Source of the DNA: Rhizobiaceae bacterium
Lineage (GTDB): Bacteria > Pseudomonadota > Alphaproteobacteria > Rhizobiales > Rhizobiaceae
Direction: 5' to 3'
NCBI GenBank assembly: GCA_004299545.1
Contig: SCRB01000402.1
Span: 1 to 5,464 of the forward strand
DNA length: 5,464 bases
Under the pieces are notes generated by a model that saw nothing but the letters and a program-made list of their open reading frames with translations, made no database searches and was not told the origin of the DNA. Shown here in pieces: positions 1-5,464 of this stretch; position 1 is the first letter of the stretch, and each line of letters begins with the position of its first letter. The translations under genes and the position numbers were made by a program.

Positions 1-2849
1 TCCTCAAGCGAGAGGATTTCGATGCGCATGATGCGCTTATGGCGATCGCGGAAGGAACCGTGATCGCGGTCGATGAACGTCGCCGGGTGACGCCTGACCA
101 TTATCTCAAGACGCAAAAGGAGATGATCGCCCTTTTCGCCGACCTGCCGGAGGCGATCGACAATACGGTGGAGATCGCGCGGCGATGCTCCTATTTCCCG
201 AAGACGCGCAAGCCGATCCTGCCGCGGTTCACCGCCGGCGATCTGGCGGATGCGGAGAAGGCCGAGGCGGCCGAAGCGGAAGAACTGAAGCGGCAGGCAT
301 GGGCGGGCCTCGAACACCGCCTCGCCAGGCACGGCATGTCGGCCGGCTTCACCGAGGAGGATTACCGCAAGCGTCTCGAATTCGAACTCGGCATCATCGA
401 ACGCATGAAGTTTCCGGGTTATTTCCTGATCGTCTCCGATTTCATCAAATGGGCGAAGGCGCATGGCATTCCCGTCGGTCCCGGCCGCGGTTCCGGCGCC
501 GGCTCGCTGGTCGCCTGGTCGCTGACGATCACCGATGTCGATCCGCTGCGCTTTTCGCTTCTCTTCGAGCGCTTCCTCAATCCCGAGCGTGTCTCGATGC
601 CGGATTTCGACATCGATTTCTGCCAGGACCGGCGCGAAGAGGTGATCCGCTACGTGCAGGGCCGCTATGGCCGCGACCAGGTCGGCCAGATCATCACCTT
701 CGGAACGCTGCAAGCGCGTGCCGTTCTCCGCGATGTCGGCCGTGTCCTTCAAATGCCCTATGGGCAGGTGGACAGGCTGTGCAAGATGGTGCCGCAGAAC
801 CCGGCCCACCCGGTTTCGCTCGCCCAGGCGATCGAGGGCGAGCCGCGCTTCGCCGAGGAAATCGAGAAAGAGCCGATCGTCGAGACGCTGCTGGCGATCG
901 CGCGAAAGCTGGAAGGCCTCTACCGCCATGCCTCGACGCATGCCGCCGGCATCGTCATTGGCGATCGGCCGCTTTCGGAACTGGTACCGATGTACCGCGA
1001 TCCGCGCTCCGACATGGGCGTCACCCAGTTCAACATGAAATTCGTCGAGCAGGCGGGGCTGGTGAAATTCGACTTTCTCGGCCTCAAGACGCTGACCGTG
1101 CTGGATACGGCGGTGAAGCTCATCAGGCGTCGGGGCATCGAGATCGACCTTGCGACGATCCCGCTGGACGACCCGGAAACCTATGCGATGCTGTCCCGCG
1201 GCGAGGTCGTTGGCGTGTTCCAGGTTGAAAGTGCGGGCATGCGCAAGGCGTTGCTCGGCATGAAACCCGACCGCATCGAGGACATCATCGCGCTGGTCGC
1301 GCTCTATCGTCCGGGGCCGATGGAGAACATACCGACCTATAATGCCAGGAAGAACGGACAGGAGGAGGTCGCCTCCATCCATCCGAAGATCGATCATCTG
1401 GTCAAGGAGACGCAGGGCGTCATCGTCTACCAGGAACAGGTGATGCAGATCGCGCAGGAGCTTTCCGGCTATTCGCTCGGCGAAGCCGACCTTTTGCGCC
1501 GCGCCATGGGCAAGAAGATCCGCGCCGAGATGGACAAGCAGCGCACCCGCTTTGTCGAGGGCGCCGTCGAGCGCGGCGTCGATAAGCCGCAGGCTGACAT
1601 GATCTTCGATCTTCTGGCCAAGTTCGCCGATTACGGCTTCAACAAGAGCCACGCGGCCGCCTATGCTCTCGTCTCCTACCAGACGGCCTATCTGAAGGCA
1701 CACTATCCGGTCGAATTCCTCGCTGCGTCGATGACGCTCGACATGTCGAACACCGACAAGCTGAATGATTTCCGGCAGGATGCGCTGCGCCTCGGCATCG
1801 AGGTCGTTCCGCCCTCCGTGATGACATCCTACCGCGATTTTGAGGTCGGCGAAAACCGCATCTTCTATTCGCTGGCGGCGATCAAGGGCGTCGGCGACGC
1901 CGCCGTCGAGCATATCGTCGAAAGGCGGGGCGAGGGGCCTTTCGCGAGTCTCGAGGATTTCTGCGAACGCATCGATCCGAAAATTGCCGGCAAGCGCGTC
2001 TTCGAGAGCCTCATCCAGGCCGGTGCGCTGGACTGCTTCGGCCACGACCGCGCCTCGATGATGACCGGGCTTGATCGTATGATGGGACTGGCAGCATCGA
2101 TTTCGGATGACACAGCAGTAGGTCAAGGGAATTTCTTCGGTCCCGGAATATTTGAAGCGCCATTTGGTGCTTCATCGTTTGCTTCCGGCCATCGGCAACT
2201 ACATCTGCCTTCCGTCGAACCATGGCTGCCGGCGGAAAAGCTGCATCGCGAATTCACCGCGGTCGGCTTTTATCTTTCGGCGCATCCGCTCGATGCCTAC
2301 AAGACGGTGCTCGAAAAGATGCGTGTCCAGAACTGGGCCGAATTCGCGCTCGCCGTGAAGCGCGGCGCTTCGGCCGGCCGGCTGGCGGGAACCGTCACCT
2401 CGAAGCAGGAACGCAAGACGCGCACCGGCAACAAGATGGGTGTCGTGCAATTCTCCGATGTCAGCGGCCAGTATGAGGCGGTCCTGTTCTCCGAAACCTT
2501 GGCGCAGTATCGCGACCTGCTGGAGCCCGGTGCCTCCGTTATTGTTACCGTTTCAGCCGAGGACCGGCCGGAGGGCATCGGTCTGCGTATCCAGTCCGCG
2601 CAGGCCCTCGATGCCGAGGCGAGCCGTCTCCAGCAGGCGATGCGCATCTATCTGCGCGACGACAAGCCGCTCGGCGCGCTGTCGAACCGGCTCGGCGATC
2701 GCGGCGAGGGACAGGTGAGCCTTGTCGTCATCAAGGAAGGCGGAGCGGGCGAGATCGAGGTCGAACTCCCGAACCGCTACCAGTTGAATCCGCGAATTGC
2801 CGCGGCGATCAAGGCCGTTCCGGGCGTCGTGGACGTGGAACTGGTGTAG
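1..2849 (+). CDS. dnaE: DNA polymerase III subunit alpha, 5'-partial
   Basis: This is the catalytic subunit of the chromosomal replicase. The frame is open from base 3, so the ATG at 39 is internal; about 948 residues are visible, and the PHP domain (roughly the first 220 residues by comparison with E. coli DnaE) is off the left edge. The polymerase core shows GPGRGSGAGS near 480-510, the PDFDIDF metal-binding motif at 600-620, and the third acidic residue in EADLLRRAMGKK (Asp codon 1488-1490). YGFNKSHAAAYALVSYQT follows near 1630-1680. A helix-hairpin-helix segment (AIKGVGDAAVEHI) begins near 1878, then the clamp-binding motif at 2124-2138, an OB-fold (AGRLAGTVTSKQERKTRTG onward, about 2370-2610) and the C-terminal tau-binding region to the TAG at 2847. 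All three catalytic acids are present, so the protein looks functional. Codon use is uniform except at 2091-2222. It ends 12 bases from the convergent aat. Identity as the replicative DnaE1 type, not the error-prone DnaE2/ImuC, is inferred from the clamp motif and close E. coli-like core. Confidence 0.97.
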   Translation, partial: LKREDFDAHDALMAIAEGTVIAVDERRRVTPDHYLKTQKEMIALFADLPEAIDNTVEIARRCSYFPKTRKPILPRFTAGDLADAEKAEAAEAEELKRQAWAGLEHRLARHGMSAGFTEEDYRKRLEFELGIIERMKFPGYFLIVSDFIKWAKAHGIPVGPGRGSGAGSLVAWSLTITDVDPLRFSLLFERFLNPERVSMPDFDIDFCQDRREEVIRYVQGRYGRDQVGQIITFGTLQARAVLRDVGRVLQMPYGQVDRLCKMVPQNPAHPVSLAQAIEGEPRFAEEIEKEPIVETLLAIARKLEGLYRHASTHAAGIVIGDRPLSELVPMYRDPRSDMGVTQFNMKFVEQAGLVKFDFLGLKTLTVLDTAVKLIRRRGIEIDLATIPLDDPETYAMLSRGEVVGVFQVESAGMRKALLGMKPDRIEDIIALVALYRPGPMENIPTYNARKNGQEEVASIHPKIDHLVKETQGVIVYQEQVMQIAQELSGYSLGEADLLRRAMGKKIRAEMDKQRTRFVEGAVERGVDKPQADMIFDLLAKFADYGFNKSHAAAYALVSYQTAYLKAHYPVEFLAASMTLDMSNTDKLNDFRQDALRLGIEVVPPSVMTSYRDFEVGENRIFYSLAAIKGVGDAAVEHIVERRGEGPFASLEDFCERIDPKIAGKRVFESLIQAGALDCFGHDRASMMTGLDRMMGLAASISDDTAVGQGNFFGPGIFEAPFGASSFASGHRQLHLPSVEPWLPAEKLHREFTAVGFYLSAHPLDAYKTVLEKMRVQNWAEFALAVKRGASAGRLAGTVTSKQERKTRTGNKMGVVQFSDVSGQYEAVLFSETLAQYRDLLEPGASVIVTVSAEDRPEGIGLRIQSAQALDAEASRLQQAMRIYLRDDKPLGALSNRLGDRGEGQVSLVVIKEGGAGEIEVELPNRYQLNPRIAAAIKAVPGVVDVELV
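2091..2222 (+). other. AT-rich, rare-codon patch inside dnaE
   Basis: These 44 codons of dnaE use third positions unlike the rest of the gene: 15 of 44 end in G or C (34 %), against 30 of 37 (81 %) in the stretch 1872-1982 just upstream. Codons rare in high-GC rhizobia (GTA, ATA, CTA, CAA, ACA, TCA) cluster here, and total GC over 2101-2220 is 61 of 120 (51 %). The frame stays intact. The encoded segment is the Gly/Ser/Ala/Phe-rich, poorly conserved linker between the helix-hairpin-helix region and the OB-fold, including the clamp-binding motif. Confidence 0.8.
2124..2138 (+). other. Internal beta-clamp-binding motif of DnaE (QGNFF)
   Basis: The residues GQGNFFG sit where E. coli DnaE has GQADMFG, the internal pentapeptide that tethers the polymerase to the sliding clamp. 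Gln at position 1 and Phe at position 5 are kept. Position 3 is Asn instead of the usual Asp/Ser, and position 4 is Phe instead of Leu/Met. The flanking glycines make the alignment clear; the binding role is inferred from the family. Confidence 0.7.
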
Positions 2850-2885
2850 GCGAGAGCGGCTTTACGCAAACGCAGCCGGCTCGCC
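2849..2885. terminator. Possible bidirectional terminator hairpin between dnaE and aat
   Basis: GGCGAG (2849-2854) pairs with CTCGCC (2880-2885), and inside it CGGCT (2857-2861) pairs with AGCCG (2874-2878). That gives 11 base pairs broken by a 2/1 internal loop, with a 12-base loop. It overlaps the last base of the dnaE stop codon and the end of aat. No T tract follows directly on either strand, so it does not meet the classic intrinsic terminator rule. It is placed where a shared terminator for two convergent units would be expected. Confidence 0.35.
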
Positions 2886-3479
2886 CCTGACCGCCTCTTC
2901 CAGTATCTTTTCATATTTGCCGCGTGGTACGTCGATCGCGCCGAAACGTTTGAGATGCTCCGTGGTGAACTGTGTGTCGAGAAGCGTGAAACCGCGTTCG
3001 TTCAGCCGCTCCACCAGGGCGGCGAGGCACACTTTCGAGGCATCGCGTTCGCGCGAAAACATGCTTTCGCCGAAAAAGGCGCGGCCGAGCGTTACGCCGT
3101 AAAGGCCGCCGACCAGCCTTTCGCCGCGCCATGCCTCCACGGTATGGCAATGGCCGCGTTCGAAAAGACCCTCATAGGCTTCCCTGATCGGCCTGTTGAT
3201 CCATGTGCTTTCGCGGCCGGGTCTCTTTTCGGCGCAACCTGCGATAATCCCGGCGAAATCGTGATCGAAACGGATCGCGAAGCGGTCCTGGCGGATGATT
3301 TTTCTCAGGCTCTTCGGCAGATGGAAGCCGTCAAGCGGAATGATGCCGCGGGTTTCCGGCCGCACCCAGAAAACCTCCGGATCAGCGGCGCTCTCCGCCA
3401 TCGGAAAAACGCCGCTCGCATAGGCTTTGAGAAGCAGGTCGGGCGGTATCCTGTATCCGGGGGCGAAGGGACGCGACAT
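2862..3479 (-). CDS. aat: Leucyl/phenylalanyl-tRNA--protein transferase
   Basis: This cytoplasmic enzyme moves Leu or Phe from charged tRNA to the N-terminus of proteins that begin with Lys or Arg, creating an N-degron recognised by ClpS and degraded by ClpAP. The 205-residue product carries the family signatures in order: GVFPMAES (residues 23-30), [17 protein letters not shown] (37-53), [12 protein letters not shown] (91-102), GHCHTVEAW (109-117), [20 protein letters not shown] (122-141), ASKVCLAAL (147-155) and [18 protein letters not shown] (164-181). It is shorter than the 234-residue E. coli enzyme, mainly through short N- and C-termini, which is usual in alphaproteobacteria. The ATG at 3479 follows accC by 17 bases, with only a weak GGGG (3489-3486) six bases ahead, so it probably depends on read-through transcription and possibly coupled translation from accC. 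It is the last operon gene visible, converging on dnaE. Confidence 0.96.
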   Translation of the reverse strand: MSRPFAPGYRIPPDLLLKAYASGVFPMAESAADPEVFWVRPETRGIIPLDGFHLPKSLRKIIRQDRFAIRFDHDFAGIIAGCAEKRPGRESTWINRPIREAYEGLFERGHCHTVEAWRGERLVGGLYGVTLGRAFFGESMFSRERDASKVCLAALVERLNERGFTLLDTQFTTEHLKRFGAIDVPRGKYEKILEEAVRGEPAAFA

Positions 3480-3496
3480 GGTCAGCCCCGCTGATC

Positions 3497-4846
3497 CTAA
3501 TCCTTTTTCTCCCCGGCCAGATATTTTTCCAGCCAGTGTATGTCATAATCGCCATTGGCGATATCCGGATTGGCGATCAGGTCCTGGAAAAGCGGCAAGG
3601 TGGTCTTGATCCCGTCGACGACGAATTCATCGAGCGCCCGCCTCAGCCGCATCATCGCTTCCACCCTGTTGCGGCCGTGGACGATCAGCTTGCCGATCAA
3701 GCTGTCGTAATAGGGCGGGATGCGGTAGCCGGAATAGACGCCGGAATCGACCCTTATCCCGAGCCCGCCCGGCGTATGAAAATGGGTGATCGTGCCGGGC
3801 GACGGCGTGAAGGTGCGCGGATCCTCGGCATTGATGCGGCATTCGATGGCATGGCCGTTGAAATGGATGTCTTCCTGCCGGACCGAAAGGCCGCCGCCCG
3901 ACGCCACCCTGATCTGCTCATGCACGAGATCGATGCCGGTCACGGCCTCGGTGACGGGATGCTCCACCTGCAATCTGGTGTTCATTTCGATGAAGTAGAA
4001 ACCGCCATCCTCGTAGAGGAATTCGATCGTTCCCGCGCCCGAATAGCCGAGATCGGCGATTGCATTCGCCACCGTCATGCCGATCCGGTCGCGTTCCTCG
4101 GCATTGAGTGCGGGGGAATTCGCCTCCTCCCAGACCTTCTGGTGCCGGCGTTGCAGCGAGCAGTCGCGCTCGCCGAGATGGACCGCGCGCCCCATGCCGT
4201 CGCCGACGACCTGAACCTCGATATGGCGCGGTTTTTCAAGGTATTTCTCGATATAGACGGCGTCGTCGCCGAAGGCCGCGCTTGCTTCCGACCTCGCGGT
4301 CGCGAGCGCGATTGCGAGGTCGTCTTCGCTGCGCGCCACCTTCATGCCGCGTCCACCGCCGCCGGCAGAGGCTTTTATGATGACGGGATAGCCGATCTCG
4401 GCGGCGATCCGACCGGCTTCCTTCTCGTCGGTGACGGCACCGTCGGAGCCGGGTACGACAGGAATGCCAAGCCGTTTCGCGGTTCTCTTCGCCTCGATCT
4501 TGTCGCCCATGATGCGGATATGCTCCGCCGACGGGCCGATGAAGGTGATGCCGTGCGCGGCGAGGATGTCGGCGAATTTCGCGTTCTCGGAAAGGAAGCC
4601 ATAGCCGGGGTGGATGGCATCCGCGCCGGTGATTTCGCAGGCGGCGACGATCTGGTGGATGTTGAGATAGCTTTCACGCGACGGCGGCGGCCCGATGCAG
4701 ACGCTTTCATCGGCGAGCCGGACGTGCATCGCGTCGGCGTCGGCGGTGGAATGGACCGCGACCGTCTGGATGCCGAGTTCCTTGCAGGCGCGCAATATCC
4801 TGAGCGCGATTTCCCCGCGGTTGGCGATCAGGACCTTCTGGAACAT
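3497..4846 (-). CDS. accC: Acetyl-CoA carboxylase, biotin carboxylase subunit
   Basis: AccC uses ATP and bicarbonate to carboxylate the biotin carried by AccB, the first half-reaction of acetyl-CoA carboxylase in fatty acid synthesis. From the ATG at 4846 the product is 449 residues, the same length as E. coli AccC. It has the N-terminal domain ([19 protein letters not shown], residues 2-20), the ATP-grasp region with Lys116, Lys158 and the glycine-rich loop GGGGRGM (162-168), the HQK segment (235-237), and the active-site run [14 protein letters not shown] (287-300). Arg337 lies in ECRINAEDP, and a C-terminal biotin carboxylase domain follows. These residues match known E. coli catalytic positions, offset by at most one. 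A GTG at 4870 would add eight residues and overlap the accB stop as GTGA, but family members start at the MFQK-type methionine, and AGGT (4857-4854) sits seven bases before the ATG. No pyruvate carboxylase or biotinyl domain is fused to it. Confidence 0.97.
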   Translation of the reverse strand: MFQKVLIANRGEIALRILRACKELGIQTVAVHSTADADAMHVRLADESVCIGPPPSRESYLNIHQIVAACEITGADAIHPGYGFLSENAKFADILAAHGITFIGPSAEHIRIMGDKIEAKRTAKRLGIPVVPGSDGAVTDEKEAGRIAAEIGYPVIIKASAGGGGRGMKVARSEDDLAIALATARSEASAAFGDDAVYIEKYLEKPRHIEVQVVGDGMGRAVHLGERDCSLQRRHQKVWEEANSPALNAEERDRIGMTVANAIADLGYSGAGTIEFLYEDGGFYFIEMNTRLQVEHPVTEAVTGIDLVHEQIRVASGGGLSVRQEDIHFNGHAIECRINAEDPRTFTPSPGTITHFHTPGGLGIRVDSGVYSGYRIPPYYDSLIGKLIVHGRNRVEAMMRLRRALDEFVVDGIKTTLPLFQDLIANPDIANGDYDIHWLEKYLAGEKKD

Positions 4847-4853
4847 TTTTGTG

Positions 4854-4857
4854 ACCT
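4854..4857 (-). promoter_or_regulatory. Ribosome binding site deciding the accC start
   Basis: AGGT read on the minus strand lies seven bases ahead of the ATG at 4846, inside the 20-base accB-accC gap. The upstream GTG at 4870 has no comparable purine-rich site before it, which favours the ATG. Confidence 0.55.
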
Positions 4858-4866
4858 GCCCCGCCG

Positions 4867-5340
4867 TCACTCTATGACCACGAGCGGCTCACCATACTCT
4901 ACCGGCTGGCCGTCCTCGAACAGGATCGCGCTCACCGTGCCGGCACGCGGCGAGGGAATCTGGTTCATGGTTTTCATGGCTTCGATGATGAGCAATGTCT
5001 GGCCCTCCTTGACGGTCTGGCCGACTTCGACGAAGGCGGCTGCGCCGGGGGCAGGAGCGGAATAGGCGGTACCGACCATGGGCGAGGGGACGGCATTTTT
5101 CCGGGCTGCATCGGCACCGGTTGGGGCGGTGGTTGCTGAAGCGGCCTGCTGCGGCAGCGAAGCAGCGCCGATGGATGCGGGCGGCAGGGCATAGGCCTGC
5201 GTGACGGGCGACTGGCGCGAGACGCGCACCTTCAGGTCGCCATATTCGACCTCGATTTCGGTCAGGCTCGTGTCGTTCAATATACCGGCAAGGTCACGTA
5301 TGAGTTGCTGATCGATATCGTTCTTTTTATTGGTCGGCAT
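4867..5340 (-). CDS. accB: Acetyl-CoA carboxylase, biotin carboxyl carrier protein (BCCP)
   Basis: AccB carries the biotin that AccC carboxylates and that the AccAD carboxyltransferase then uses to make malonyl-CoA. The 157-residue protein begins with the usual short helical N-terminal region ([23 protein letters not shown], about residues 9-31) and a beta segment (DLKVRVSRQ, 35-43). An Ala/Pro/Gln/Thr-rich flexible linker follows (about 45-80), then a C-terminal biotinyl domain (83-157). The biotin acceptor is Lys123 in EAMKTMN (120-126), within the canonical hammerhead fold ending [14 protein letters not shown]. The thumb region typical of BCCP is present ([15 protein letters not shown], 87-101), which separates it from lipoyl domains and most other biotin carriers. 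The start ATG is supported by GAGGGG six bases upstream. It lies 23 bases after aroQ and 20 before accC, a standard accBC pair, which helps keep carrier and carboxylase in proportion. The lysine should be modified by BirA, which is not in the window. Confidence 0.97.
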   Translation of the reverse strand: MPTNKKNDIDQQLIRDLAGILNDTSLTEIEVEYGDLKVRVSRQSPVTQAYALPPASIGAASLPQQAASATTAPTGADAARKNAVPSPMVGTAYSAPAPGAAAFVEVGQTVKEGQTLLIIEAMKTMNQIPSPRAGTVSAILFEDGQPVEYGEPLVVIE

Positions 5341-5346
5341 GACTGA

Positions 5347-5352
5347 CCCCTC
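5347..5352 (-). promoter_or_regulatory. Ribosome binding site of accB
   Basis: GAGGGG read on the minus strand, six bases ahead of the accB ATG, is the best Shine-Dalgarno match in the visible operon. It fills part of the 23-base gap between aroQ and accB and fixes the accB start at 5340. Confidence 0.6.
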
Positions 5353-5363
5353 GTCGATGATAT

Positions 5364-5464
5364 TTATAAAGATGCCGCGATCGCCCGCAGGCCGAGGATA
5401 TAGCCGAGTGGACCGAGGCCGCAGATAACGCCTTTCACTGCCGGCGACACCATGGAGACATGGC
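5364..5464 (-). CDS. aroQ: Type II 3-dehydroquinate dehydratase, 3' end only
   Basis: Only the last 32 codons and the TAA (5366-5364) are in the window. They read [20 protein letters not shown] and then a [12 protein letters not shown] tail. The SPxxxGVICGxGxxGYxLAL pattern is the C-terminal signature of the type II dehydroquinase, the dodecameric enzyme that converts 3-dehydroquinate to 3-dehydroshikimate in the shikimate pathway. The catalytic Tyr, Asn, His and Arg residues lie in the missing part, so activity cannot be judged. Where many homologues have HHS or RHS just before the SP, this one has HVS. The position upstream of accB-accC on the same strand, 23 bases away, matches the aroQ-accB-accC order common in alphaproteobacteria. 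This gene, or something further upstream, should carry the operon promoter. Confidence 0.88.
   Translation of the reverse strand, partial: HVSMVSPAVKGVICGLGPLGYILGLRAIAASL

Noticed and set aside
39..41. ATG at 39 as the start of dnaE.
   Set aside because: The frame continues upstream to base 3, reading residues typical of DnaE (KREDFDAHDAL), and the PHP domain would be missing. The window simply cuts the gene.
185..1228. A 347-codon open frame on the + strand in another frame of dnaE.
   Set aside because: It is Arg/Pro/Gly/His-rich low-complexity translation typical of an out-of-frame read of a GC-rich gene, and it lies wholly inside conserved dnaE catalytic sequence.
2091..2222. The AT-rich patch as an insertion-sequence remnant or intein scar.
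   Set aside because: No terminal inverted repeats, target duplications or intein splice-junction residues are visible. The frame is intact and the clamp motif is in its expected place.
2850..2861. A small gene or regulatory RNA between dnaE and aat.
   Set aside because: Only 12 bases separate the two stop codons. There is no room, and the only structure seen is the hairpin reported separately.
2955..3494. A 179-codon open frame on the + strand, antisense to aat.
   Set aside because: The minus strand encodes all Aat signature motifs across the same bases. The antisense frame has no family resemblance and no convincing ribosome site.
3536..5065. A 509-codon open frame on the + strand, antisense to accC and part of accB.
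   Set aside because: The opposite strand is clearly accC and accB with complete catalytic motifs. The antisense product is full of Arg/Asp/Gly/Val/His runs with no recognisable domain, as expected when a GC-rich coding strand lacks stop codons in the mirrored frame. It also crosses the accB-accC boundary.

Overview
The window reads as ordinary chromosomal housekeeping DNA from an alphaproteobacterium, most likely a Rhizobiales/Rhizobiaceae-type organism. The reasons are a high GC content (60-base rows counted in normal coding stretches gave 63 and 70 %), strongly G/C-ending codons, the wording of the DnaE and AccC proteins, and the gene order aroQ-accB-accC-aat. The genus cannot be fixed from the sequence alone.

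Layout. On the + strand, bases 1-2849 hold the 3' four-fifths or so of dnaE, the replicative DNA polymerase III alpha subunit. Its frame is already open at the left edge, and the N-terminal PHP domain and true start lie outside the window. Converging on it from the right is a compact minus-strand operon, read right to left: the last 32 codons of aroQ (5464-5364), accB (5340-4867), accC (4846-3497) and aat (3479-2862). Gaps inside the operon are 23, 20 and 17 bases. The two transcription units meet tail to tail with only 12 bases between stop codons, and an imperfect GC-rich hairpin lies across that junction. No promoter is visible; both units start outside the window. No gene-free stretch longer than 23 bases exists, and I see no RNA gene, mobile element, CRISPR array or tandem repeat.

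How the genes work together. AccB (biotin carrier) and AccC (biotin carboxylase) form half of acetyl-CoA carboxylase, the committed step of fatty acid synthesis. AroQ is a shikimate-pathway dehydratase. Aat adds Leu or Phe to protein N-termini and so marks them for ClpS/ClpAP degradation. These are functionally unrelated jobs sharing one transcript. DnaE copies the chromosome.

I did not find a new biological system here. The one clear anomaly is a 44-codon patch inside dnaE (2091-2222) with sharply different codon use. It covers the linker holding the internal beta-clamp-binding motif, which itself is a non-consensus version (QGNFF).
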